In this document: positions 1-7,252 of the stretch, in pieces
How positions within the stretch are numbered: the stretch's first letter is position 1
Layout: each line of letters begins with the position of its first letter
Assembly: GCA_001798265.1 (NCBI GenBank)
Contig: MGRR01000012.1
Span: 1 to 9,814, forward strand
DNA: 9,814 nucleotides
Direction: 5' to 3'
Origin: Deltaproteobacteria bacterium RIFCSPHIGHO2_12_FULL_43_9
Lineage (GTDB): Bacteria > Bdellovibrionota > O2-12-FULL-43-9
Position numbers and translations under genes: made by a program
The notes under the pieces: model-generated
The model's database searches: none
The model's input: the letters and a program-made list of their open reading frames with translations, nothing else
Told to the model about the DNA's origin: nothing

Positions 1-1160
1 TAATCGACCACCGAATCGAGCGCGATTTCCAGATCGGGAACGTTGAGATAACCGCTTCGAAGAAGCGGGGAACCGTGATCATGGATATACTGTTTGTAAA
101 ATTCCTTTGAAAAATATTTTGTGTTCGGGAATTCAAAGTCTTTTATCAGTACCCGTGGTCCCTCCTCGATTTTATACGAGACGATCTTCTCGTTTTCCCC
201 TGGCCTGTTTTCAATCGAATAACCGACTACAACAAAGTGGAATCCCTGGAGATGATATTCCCTGATGATTCCACTCATAATATCTTCAGCGGAGAGTGAC
301 CCGAGAAAATCCTCTTCTATTGGTGTGGCAATCTTTAACAATTTCTTGCTGCTCAAGTAAGGGTTTCCATCGAAGACGAATTTGTATTCCGGGCCCAGTC
401 GCACCCGTATGATGATTATGACGCTTTCCCCATTGTTTTCATATTGAATGATGGGATTTTCAACCTCTGATTCCAGATAGTGATCAGAATAAAGCCTGAA
501 TCTCAACTGTTTTATTCCATCCTGTAGCTCTTCTGTTTTAAAGGGATCGCCAACGCGCAAGCTGAATGCTTTTTTAAGTTTATTGGCGTATTCGGTCGTT
601 ACGCCCTGCATCTCGATTTTATCAATGAGTGATGGTCTTCCCTCTGATATTTTAATTTTCACGTCTATCACAAGTGGTTTGCTGCCACCTTTGGGTTCAT
701 AATAGATTTTGGTCTTGTTATAGCCGATTTCCCGGTACGCGTTTTGAATTTTCTCAATGCCTTTGGTCAAAATATCCCGACTAAATTCATCTCCAGATTC
801 AATTTTCCAGATATTTTGCAGTTGTTGGAATGTAAACTGAGAAGCGCCGCCAAAAGACATATCTCCAAAGATTAATTTTGGTACAACCACGATTTTAAGA
901 TTGATATTTTCTTTGTCTATCGGGACGGGCTCAAAAATTATATTTCTATATATTCCGCTTTTGTAAAGGCGTTTTAATTCCGAGTCTAACTCCGATTCCG
1001 ATACACGGTCCCCTTCTTTATATCTCAATGTTTCAATTATACTTCCGGTTTTAAACCCGGTTGGTGCTTCAATATAAATTTTATTGATCCTTGCAATGTC
1101 AGCAAAAGCACTGATCGGCAGTAGAAGTAACATGAGTATAAATGCCAATTGATGTTTCAT
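1..1160 (-). CDS. Omp85-family outer-membrane assembly protein (BamA/TamA-like), N-terminal part, truncated by window edge
   Basis: The frame is open from the ATG at 1160 to the left edge (386 codons, no stop), so the C-terminal beta-barrel lies outside the window. Residues 1-20 form a signal peptide: a short basic start, a Leu-rich core and an AFA|D cleavage site, so the protein is exported. The rest reads as serial POTRA domains, roughly residues 24-93, 96-171, 177-256 and 258-333, with a fifth starting near 336. Typical POTRA junctions are visible (SEGRPSLIDKIEMQG, LGPEYKFVFDGN, EEGPRVLIKDFEF). Omp85 proteins insert or export outer-membrane proteins, with POTRA domains in the periplasm. 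TamA usually has three POTRAs and BamA five, so the count favours a BamA-like protein, but the neighbouring tamB leaves a TamA role open. The start is 7 nt after the tamB stop, with an AGG 10 nt upstream, so it is co-transcribed with tamB. The family is fairly certain; the BamA versus TamA choice is not. Confidence 0.88.
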   Translation of the reverse strand, partial: MKHQLAFILMLLLLPISAFADIARINKIYIEAPTGFKTGSIIETLRYKEGDRVSESELDSELKRLYKSGIYRNIIFEPVPIDKENINLKIVVVPKLIFGDMSFGGASQFTFQQLQNIWKIESGDEFSRDILTKGIEKIQNAYREIGYNKTKIYYEPKGGSKPLVIDVKIKISEGRPSLIDKIEMQGVTTEYANKLKKAFSLRVGDPFKTEELQDGIKQLRFRLYSDHYLESEVENPIIQYENNGESVIIIIRVRLGPEYKFVFDGNPYLSSKKLLKIATPIEEDFLGSLSAEDIMSGIIREYHLQGFHFVVVGYSIENRPGENEKIVSYKIEEGPRVLIKDFEFPNTKYFSKEFYKQYIHDHGSPLLRSGYLNVPDLEIALDSVVD

Positions 1161-1167
1161 ATGACTA

Positions 1168-4100
1168 TTACCTAAACTCAAATCTCAATCTGAGATCTAC
1201 GCCCAGCTGCGAATCCGGATTCAGATATTGCGACTGTTTCGGATCTTCCCATGTGCCCTGAACAGAAAAATTATCGTTAAAACTATATTCGATCCGCGCC
1301 TCTCTGTCTTCAAATAACCACGATTCCCCGACTGTGGTGGCGAATGATGCCTCCAGATTTTTGGTGATTTGAGTGCCAACTATCACTTTTGGCGCGTTAG
1401 CCTCCCTTGTAGTTGTAAATGAAGGTGTGACACCAAGCTTAAGAGGAAAAAACTTACCACTATCCGCTTCCAGTGCTGATGAAACGCCTCCAAAGAGAAG
1501 GGAGCCGAGTTCAACCGCGGCGAATGCCCCCTCTTGTCCGGCGACTTCTTCCGTTGTTACGCCCAGAGTAAGTAATGTTGCTATATCCCCTTCGCTAAGA
1601 GGTGGTTGCGAAGAGAGCTGGACTTCATAGTCCCCCAGATAACCGATAATGGCAACTGCCACCTGATAATCCCTGACCTTGCTTTCAGCCCGTAAATTAA
1701 AATATGGATCGATTTCTATGGGATCATTGAAGACTATTTCTCCACTGAGCATTTTGAATTCATTATCCTGGAAATATGTTTCCCCTTTTACAAGCTCTAG
1801 TTTGCCCTGTAAATTTGGCTGCGTGCTGTTCCCGGCTAGTTTTAATTTTCCTGAAAAGAGAATTTTCGCGAGGTTGTTGTCGATTAAAAAGCCTTTCTGC
1901 AGATCCAGATCGACATTAAACAATAAAAAAGGTAATTTTTCTTTTATTACTTTTGGCCCCGTGATGGTTTTACGTTTAAAAAGGTTTGCCTGCCAGTTAA
2001 TTCTCTCCGTGTATACCAGATCATCAAATACGATTTCGCCCGAAAGCATATATGGCCGCTCTATGCCGGTAAGATGTATATTGCTCGATAATTTGGAAAT
2101 CAGATTTTTCGCGATTCTGATCCTGTTATTTTTGGACGCCAGATGTACTGAAAATTGGGGTGGTGCTTTATCAGGCAGGGACATTGTTCCGTATATTGAA
2201 ACAGGTCCTCCCCCCATAAGTCCGCTTGCCTCCTCAACAGATATCAATTTTTGGGAGAAAGTGATTCTCGCGTTTAGCTGTTCAATTGGTTGCGAGAGCC
2301 ATTTGGTTTGGAATGCCCCCTGATTCAGCTGAATGCTTCCAATAACATCGGGCTTGCCAAAGGTACCACCGATTTTTGTTTCAATATTACCCTGTCCGGA
2401 TGCCCTGGTAATCTCCGGAATAAAAAATTCTACAAGTGAGATATCAAATGAACCATTAAGGTTTATAGCCAGTTTATCAGGTGGGGCAATAGACCCGCTT
2501 AATGTAAGATTTGTTTGTGGGCCAACAAGACGAAATGGGGAGAAGGTTGCCTTGCCATCCCTTATGGCGAGTGAAACCCTTTCCAGATTTCGAAAAAGCA
2601 TATTCCCGCGTTGAATCGTCAGGCTTGTCAATTGAACGTCCCCGTATTTTATGAAAAATGGAGAAAACGTTCCATTAATATCAATTGAGCCCTGTATGCG
2701 CCCCTGAAATCTTTGCCCCGGTGGGATGACAAGAGCAAGAAATGGATCAAAATTATATCCATCCGCGTCTATTCTGGCCTCATATATGTAAGGTTTTTCC
2801 AGATTTATACTGGACACCAGATTTAGTTCCTTGTTATCGAGTGTCCAGGTTAAACCGAGAAGTTTATTTTTTAAATTTAACTTAAGAATCGATTCTGGTA
2901 GTTTTTCTCCGCCAAGCGATACCTCGGATACACGGACAAATCCACTTCCCACAGGGTTTGTCCATGATCCGGTTAGTGCGGCTTCTGCCTCAAGATTCCC
3001 CGTGACAGGTACCCTGTGTTTCTTAAAAATAGTTACCTCGTCATAATTTACGTCTTGACTTATAAGCTTTAGGTTAACATCTCTTCCAAGCCTCGTTTCT
3101 CCGCTTATTAGAATGCGTCCCTTCTCCTTGGATAAAATAGCCTGTTGAATTGAAAGGTTACCCTTTAAAGCTCTCCCCTCAAATTTTAATGACTGAAATT
3201 CTTCTCCCGCTATTTTCATCTCCGTCATGTCAACATCTATTGACCCGGAGATCCCTTCAAGTGTTAAAGGGCCATCAAGGGAGAAGCCCCCTTTGAGATA
3301 GCCAGCTATCCACTCAGGGAGATCTATGTGATAAAGCAAGGTATCCCGGACATCCTGATATCTCAGCTTTGAAAAGGAAAAATACGAGTCAGAAAAAACA
3401 CCACTAGTGGTGTTTATCTTTGCTTTCGCGAAATATTCTGATTCCCCCTGCCTGACGGTAGTATTTGAGACTGATATAACATCTTTCGCGTACTCAACGG
3501 TTCCCCTAACCCATCCCAGCTCAATATTCGCGATTGAAAACACCTCGGCACGCATAGCTCCCTGAACAACCGTTGCGGCTCCGGGCGCGTCGGTAACAGA
3601 CCCAACTACACTAACCGTCCCTGAAACCGGTATTTCAGATATATGCCCGAGGGAAGAGAGCTGAAATTTGTCGGTGAAAAAATCAAATCTAACGGGACCG
3701 GAATAATCTATTTTTCCCGTTGTTGAAATTACACCGCCATTTTTAACAATCAGTTGCGATCTATCGAATGAAATCAGATCATTGTTAATTTTTCCTTCAG
3801 CCTCAACGATTCCTTCCGCGAAACCGGCAACATTTTCCTGCTCGCCGGCACCGAAATTATTTACTGACAGGGTTGCGCGGTAATCGAGGTTGATTGGGTT
3901 AAAGGATCCATTAAGGTTTACCGCCCCGGATATATCTCCCCGGGCCGGATCTGTTTCAACACCGACTGATTTCAATACCCCCTCAAGGGGTACGCCATCT
4001 AATTCTACCAGTGCTTCAGCCTGCCACTTATCTGAAGGCGTAATCTGCCCAGTTGCCTTTAAAGCTTGATTTTCGAAAAAAAGTTTTAATGGTGAGAATC

Positions 4101-5055
4101 GAATTATATCTCTATCCCCTTTTACGGAAGCTGAAAGCTTTGGGATCCGTATACTGGACAATGCGAAGTTATCACCATTTATTGTCCCCTCGAACCGGGG
4201 AAGCCTTATTTTATTCGTGAGAGAGCCATGGGAATAAATCCTGCCAGAAATTTCTGTGCCGAAATCAATAATATCAGTAATCTTTGAGAGCTCTATGCTG
4301 GAATTTACCGATAAATCCATTTCTGAATCTAAAAAGGCATCTTTCCCGTCGAAAATACCACCCCATGCCATTCCCTTTAGCGTTATTGAACCCCAATCTC
4401 CGGCAAATGAACCCTTCTTTATTTTTATCCGGTTCTCCTGGATGGTTCCCTGAAATGTTGAATGATTTAATAAAATGCTCTTTGTGCCGGCAGGGATAGA
4501 GGCTTTGCCAAGAGCAAGATAGAGATTCAGTTGATTTCTGCGTTTTGTAATATGAACCCTGGATAGCGCGCTGAATAAATTTGCGGATGGCCAGCTAAAT
4601 TCCCCATCAATTATTTCTAGTCTTTGTACGGGAAGTGAAAGGATATCCTGTAGAACACTGTGAGGGAGTTCTTGTGAATGTAGGGACTCTTTTTTTGTTA
4701 GATTCTCTTTAGATGGTGTAACGAGAATTGTTTTGAGATTTCGAAACTGAATATTCTGGATTGAGAATCCCCCTCTTAACAGCGAGAGGGTATCTAGTTT
4801 TACAAATGCCTTATCAAAGGAGATGTTTGCTTTATCTGGGATTATTATCCCACCCTTTATTATTTCTATTGCCGGGGGAAAGAGTGCGAGATCCACGGAC
4901 TCTGATTTTAAATCTATCCCAGCACGTTTGTTTACTTCATGTATGACAATAAGTTTAAGTCGATTCCTTATTGGCGCGGAGCGTGCGATAAAAATAGTAG
5001 CAATGATGGATATTAAGAGGATTACTCCTATAGCAAGGAGAATCCTTCTAGTCAT
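1168..5055 (-). CDS. tamB: TamB-like inner-membrane-anchored translocation/assembly protein (AsmA-like superfamily)
   Basis: This 1295-residue protein is close in length to E. coli TamB (about 1260). Residues 5-24 form one N-terminal transmembrane helix preceded by two arginines, fitting an inner-membrane anchor with the rest in the periplasm. The body is a long run of amphipathic beta-strand sequence rich in G, S, N and alternating hydrophobics, as in the beta-taco/AsmA-like fold that spans the periplasm. The last ~350 residues match the TamB (DUF490) domain; SSQPPLSEGDIATLLTLG at 1148-1165 is the family's most recognisable motif, and the chain ends in strand-like LRLRFEFR. TamB proteins work with an Omp85 partner in outer-membrane protein assembly and in phospholipid transport between membranes; the next gene encodes an Omp85 protein. 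The ATG overlaps the TPR stop as ATGA, with GGAG 7 nt upstream (5063-5066), which fixes the start and suggests translational coupling. Several long frames on the opposite strand are shadows. Substrate specificity cannot be read from sequence. Confidence 0.93.
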   Translation of the reverse strand: MTRRILLAIGVILLISIIATIFIARSAPIRNRLKLIVIHEVNKRAGIDLKSESVDLALFPPAIEIIKGGIIIPDKANISFDKAFVKLDTLSLLRGGFSIQNIQFRNLKTILVTPSKENLTKKESLHSQELPHSVLQDILSLPVQRLEIIDGEFSWPSANLFSALSRVHITKRRNQLNLYLALGKASIPAGTKSILLNHSTFQGTIQENRIKIKKGSFAGDWGSITLKGMAWGGIFDGKDAFLDSEMDLSVNSSIELSKITDIIDFGTEISGRIYSHGSLTNKIRLPRFEGTINGDNFALSSIRIPKLSASVKGDRDIIRFSPLKLFFENQALKATGQITPSDKWQAEALVELDGVPLEGVLKSVGVETDPARGDISGAVNLNGSFNPINLDYRATLSVNNFGAGEQENVAGFAEGIVEAEGKINNDLISFDRSQLIVKNGGVISTTGKIDYSGPVRFDFFTDKFQLSSLGHISEIPVSGTVSVVGSVTDAPGAATVVQGAMRAEVFSIANIELGWVRGTVEYAKDVISVSNTTVRQGESEYFAKAKINTTSGVFSDSYFSFSKLRYQDVRDTLLYHIDLPEWIAGYLKGGFSLDGPLTLEGISGSIDVDMTEMKIAGEEFQSLKFEGRALKGNLSIQQAILSKEKGRILISGETRLGRDVNLKLISQDVNYDEVTIFKKHRVPVTGNLEAEAALTGSWTNPVGSGFVRVSEVSLGGEKLPESILKLNLKNKLLGLTWTLDNKELNLVSSINLEKPYIYEARIDADGYNFDPFLALVIPPGQRFQGRIQGSIDINGTFSPFFIKYGDVQLTSLTIQRGNMLFRNLERVSLAIRDGKATFSPFRLVGPQTNLTLSGSIAPPDKLAINLNGSFDISLVEFFIPEITRASGQGNIETKIGGTFGKPDVIGSIQLNQGAFQTKWLSQPIEQLNARITFSQKLISVEEASGLMGGGPVSIYGTMSLPDKAPPQFSVHLASKNNRIRIAKNLISKLSSNIHLTGIERPYMLSGEIVFDDLVYTERINWQANLFKRKTITGPKVIKEKLPFLLFNVDLDLQKGFLIDNNLAKILFSGKLKLAGNSTQPNLQGKLELVKGETYFQDNEFKMLSGEIVFNDPIEIDPYFNLRAESKVRDYQVAVAIIGYLGDYEVQLSSQPPLSEGDIATLLTLGVTTEEVAGQEGAFAAVELGSLLFGGVSSALEADSGKFFPLKLGVTPSFTTTREANAPKVIVGTQITKNLEASFATTVGESWLFEDREARIEYSFNDNFSVQGTWEDPKQSQYLNPDSQLGVDLRLRFEFR
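3396..3415. repeat. Perfect 20-bp palindrome inside tamB
   Basis: The ten bases AAACACCACT are followed directly by their exact reverse complement, with no spacer. The palindrome lies in the tamB coding frame (around the codons for NTTSGV). It could be a protein-binding site or chance; no function is assigned. Confidence 0.85.
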
Positions 5056-5918
5056 TTAATTGCTCCGCTAAGGTCTATCTCTGGCTCGTTTGTATCTGAA
5101 AGAAGAAAGGATTTAGACGGCATCTCTCTTCGCTCAATCTGGTTGGCAATAAGTTTTATATATTGATTATCAGGATGCTTTTCCCTGAGCGGCGAGAGAC
5201 GTTTAGACGCTTCTTCAAATGCACCATCAGAGATTAAAACCTCAACCTCGGCTATAATATCAATTTCTTCTTCATTTAGATCAGCTAGATTAAATTCCCT
5301 CTCGTCATCCCGGCACTTGTTGTCATCCCGGCGGAAGCCGGGATCTGGATTCCGACTTTCGTCGGAATGACATATTTCGTCATCCTGAGCCGGCACGTCA
5401 TCCTGAGCCGGCACGTCATCCTGAGCCGGCACGTTATCCTGAGCCGGCACGTCATCCTGAGCCGAAGGCGAAGGATCTGTTTTCGTCATAGCTAGAGAAG
5501 CCACTTCGTCAGGAATCTCAGCGTGATCAGCAATGGATTGATTCGCTTCGTTTTCACCTCTGGGTGACGAGGTAATATATTGTGACCGCAAGAGGGTTAT
5601 TAATCTATGTTGCAGCGCTTGATTGGTGGGATCGTATTGAATCGCGCGTTTTAGAGCAGCAACGGCCTTTACATTCAAATGCTTCTCAAGTGCAAGGTTG
5701 GCAATTGTTTCGAAATATTTTGCGGCAATAACCGGTGTCCCAGCTTTTATGGCGAGTGAAGCAAGGTTTATAAGTGCGGGTTCATATTGTGGATCGTGTT
5801 TTAAGGCCTGATTTAAAAAATCCCTGGCTTTTCCGTAATTTTTATTTTGAATAGCTTCTTCTGCAACTCTGGTTGCTTCCCGGGCCGGATCTTTTTTGGA
5901 AATGCTTTTCTTTTTCAT
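5052..5918 (-). CDS. TPR-repeat protein with a repeat-derived acidic linker
   Basis: This 288-residue protein has no signal peptide or membrane segment, so it is probably cytoplasmic. Residues ~16-112 form about three TPR-like helical hairpins (alternating A/L/Y positions and HDP and YDP turns at 41-43 and 95-97). Residues ~220-255 give another TPR-like unit (EVEVLISDGAFEEASKRL then HPDNQ), followed by an acidic tail ending EIDLSGAIK. This arrangement resembles TPR proteins I know from delta-type proteobacteria, which act as protein-protein adaptors; the partner is unknown. Between them, residues ~114-208 are low complexity: five AQDD/AQDN units spaced by VP, then CHSDESRNPDPGFRRDD, a peptide characteristic of a translated dispersed palindromic repeat. 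The ATG overlaps the accC stop and the stop overlaps the tamB start, both as ATGA, and no clear Shine-Dalgarno sequence precedes the start, so translation is probably coupled to accC. The flanking TPR frame is intact on both sides of the linker, so it is not an obvious pseudogene. Confidence 0.85.
   Translation of the reverse strand: MKKKSISKKDPAREATRVAEEAIQNKNYGKARDFLNQALKHDPQYEPALINLASLAIKAGTPVIAAKYFETIANLALEKHLNVKAVAALKRAIQYDPTNQALQHRLITLLRSQYITSSPRGENEANQSIADHAEIPDEVASLAMTKTDPSPSAQDDVPAQDNVPAQDDVPAQDDVPAQDDEICHSDESRNPDPGFRRDDNKCRDDEREFNLADLNEEEIDIIAEVEVLISDGAFEEASKRLSPLREKHPDNQYIKLIANQIERREMPSKSFLLSDTNEPEIDLSGAIK
5303..5315. repeat. Truncated GTCATCCCGGC repeat fragment
   Basis: CGTCATCCCGGCA repeats the left end of the 52-bp palindromic element that begins at 5321 (TGTCATCCCGGC) but lacks its second arm. 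It looks like a partial or eroded copy, or the outer end of a composite insertion. It is translated in frame in the TPR gene as part of CRDDER. It is short, so chance similarity is possible. Confidence 0.5.
5321..5372. repeat. 52-bp double-hairpin palindromic element (GTCAT-type dispersed repeat) inside the TPR gene
   Basis: The element starts TGTCAT and ends ATGACA. It holds two perfect hairpins: ATCCCGGC-GGAA-GCCGGGAT (5325-5344) and ATTCCGAC-TTTC-GTCGGAAT (5349-5368), separated by CTGG. From memory, near-identical elements occur in many copies between genes in numerous bacterial genomes, and their translation (CHSDESRNPD...) turns up as a recurring peptide. Here it is read on the minus strand in the TPR frame without a stop. 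Its length is not a multiple of three, so flanking bases must have come with it or been adjusted to hold the frame. No transposase is encoded nearby; any mobility would depend on an enzyme elsewhere. Confidence 0.9.
5378..5464. repeat. 18-bp tandem repeat, four full copies plus a partial fifth
   Basis: On the + strand the unit CGTCATCCTGAGCCGGCA occurs at 5378-5395, 5396-5413, 5414-5431 and 5432-5449, with a partial copy at 5450-5464 that runs into a different tail. The fourth copy has one change (CGTTAT), which turns one Asp into Asn. The unit is six codons, so it encodes repeated VPAQDD, and gain or loss of units would leave the frame intact. The near-identity of the copies suggests recent expansion by slippage or unequal recombination. 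Confidence 0.95.
5454..5476. repeat. Hairpin repeat (ATCCTGAG...AAGGAT type), likely seed of the tandem array
   Basis: ATCCT at the left end pairs with AGGAT at the right end, with an inner GCC-GAA-GGC stem. With the preceding GTC it matches the widespread GTCATCCTGAGCCGAAGGCGAAGGAT intergenic repeat type (recalled, not searched). The first 15 bases of the 18-bp tandem unit are identical to the start of this element, so the array probably grew from it. Confidence 0.7.
5484..5519. repeat. Possible degenerate copy of a third GTCAT-type repeat
   Basis: The stretch begins CGTCATAGC and ends TCAGGAATCTC. It aligns loosely with the common dispersed repeat that begins CGTCATTGCGAGGAGCG and ends GAAGCAATCTC. 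It sits directly next to the hairpin repeat in the same linker. The match is imperfect and made by eye from memory, so this is a tentative call. Confidence 0.35.
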
Positions 5919-7252
5919 AGATTCATAAATGTATTAATAAAACGCGTGTTATAATTGCCTGTAATAAAGTGCTCATTTTCCAGAAGCCTTTTATGAAAAG
6001 CTATATTGGTATCTATTCCTTCTATAATAAACTCATCCAGCGCTCTTTGCATCCTCCGAATTGCTTCCTGCCTGTTGCCGGAATGGACAATAAGCTTCGC
6101 TATCATTGAATCATAATATGGCAGCACCGAGTAGTTGTGATACGCGGCCGATTCTACTCTTATACCGATACCACCCGGTTGATGAAAAGTGGTTATTGTT
6201 CCGGGTGACGGGTGAAATGTTTCAGGGTGTTCCGCGTTGATCCTGCACTCCATACTATGCCCCTTGAACGTAATATCACTCTGTTTTAGTGACAGTACCT
6301 CTCCCGCGCTAATTAGAATCTGCTCCTTGACAATGTCTACCCCGGTTATCATCTCTGTCACAGGGTGCTCAACCTGAATCCTTGTATTCATCTCCATGAA
6401 ATAGAAATTCTCACCTTCAACAAGAAACTCGATGGTTCCAACATTTTTATAATCCACGATTTGCGCGGCATGAATCGCCGCAGAAGTGATTTTTTCCCTT
6501 AGTTTCTCGCTGATATATGTTGATGGGGCTTCTTCCAAAAGCTTCTGATGCCTCCGTTGTATGGTGCAGTCGCGCTCCCCTAGATGAATCTTGTTTCCAT
6601 TATTATCACAGAGAATCTGGACCTCGATATGCCTTGAATTTTGCAGGAATTTTTCTATATAAATTGTTGAGTCACCAAATCCGGCCTCAGCCTCAGCCTG
6701 TGCTTTCAAGAGACTTAATTCCAGCTCATCTTCTGATTCAACGATGACCATTCCCCTGCCACCGCCACCGGCAGCAGCCTTAAGAATAACCGGGTACCCG
6801 ATCTCGTTGGCGACCGAGGCCCCTTCATCAAAGCTTTTTATTGCATGCAACGAACCGGGCAGTGACGGAATATTGGATTTTCGTAAAAGTTCTTTAGCGG
6901 ATAACTTGTTTCCCATCTTCCTCATGTTGTCAGAGGTTGGGCCAATGAATGTTATTTTGCACTTTTGGCAGATATCCGCGAATTGATAATTCTCCGATAA
7001 AAAACCATAACCGGGATGAATGGCATCTGCCTGAGTTAACTCAGCCGCGCTCAATATGGCAGGTATGTTTAAATAGCTTTTTTTTGACGGCCCCGGGCCG
7101 ATACACACCGCCTCATCAGCCATCTTTACGTGCATGGCGTGGTAATCGACGTCAGAGTGAACTGCCACACTCTTAATACCGAGTTCTTTACATGCCCGGA
7201 TAATTCTTAATGCAATCTCTCCACGATTTGCGATCAAGATCTTTTTAAACAT
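5915..7252 (-). CDS. accC: Acetyl-CoA carboxylase, biotin carboxylase subunit
   Basis: AccC carboxylates the biotin on AccB using ATP and bicarbonate, the first half-reaction of malonyl-CoA synthesis for fatty acids, in the cytoplasm. The 445 residues match the usual ~449. The N-terminal biotin carboxylase domain begins KKILIANRGEIALRIIRA. The ATP-grasp region shows K116 (MGNK), K158, the Gly-rich loop GGGGRGM at 162-168, and ERDCTIQRRHQK with H235 and K237. Metal and catalytic residues E275, E287, N289, R291, Q293 and E295 lie in MEMNTRIQVEHPVTE, and R337 is in ECRINAEHPETFHPSPGTI. All expected active-site residues are present, so the enzyme should be active. The ATG follows the accB TAG with no gap, with little Shine-Dalgarno sequence, suggesting coupling to accB. 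The end overlaps the TPR gene by 4 nt. The accA and accD genes for the carboxyltransferase half are not in the window. A pyruvate or propionyl-CoA carboxylase subunit is less likely given the adjacent short accB. Confidence 0.97.
   Translation of the reverse strand: MFKKILIANRGEIALRIIRACKELGIKSVAVHSDVDYHAMHVKMADEAVCIGPGPSKKSYLNIPAILSAAELTQADAIHPGYGFLSENYQFADICQKCKITFIGPTSDNMRKMGNKLSAKELLRKSNIPSLPGSLHAIKSFDEGASVANEIGYPVILKAAAGGGGRGMVIVESEDELELSLLKAQAEAEAGFGDSTIYIEKFLQNSRHIEVQILCDNNGNKIHLGERDCTIQRRHQKLLEEAPSTYISEKLREKITSAAIHAAQIVDYKNVGTIEFLVEGENFYFMEMNTRIQVEHPVTEMITGVDIVKEQILISAGEVLSLKQSDITFKGHSMECRINAEHPETFHPSPGTITTFHQPGGIGIRVESAAYHNYSVLPYYDSMIAKLIVHSGNRQEAIRRMQRALDEFIIEGIDTNIAFHKRLLENEHFITGNYNTRFINTFMNL

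Noticed and set aside
1679..2323. 214-codon open frame on the + strand
   Set aside because: It lies wholly antisense to tamB, has no recognisable domain and has odd composition; it is a shadow of the real gene.
3414..3605. 63-codon minus-strand frame within tamB
   Set aside because: It is in an alternate frame inside a clearly continuous TamB coding sequence, with Pro/Arg-rich composition and no ribosome site.
5325..5368. Intrinsic terminator from the GC-rich hairpins
   Set aside because: No U-run follows on the transcribed strand and the hairpins lie mid-gene in an open frame.
5303..5479. CRISPR array
   Set aside because: The 18-bp units are directly adjacent with no unique spacers, and they are translated in frame; it is a tandem repeat, not a CRISPR.
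5052..5918. TPR gene as a pseudogene disrupted by repeats
   Set aside because: The frame is open throughout, TPR-like sequence resumes after the linker, and both ends keep ATGA coupling to neighbours.
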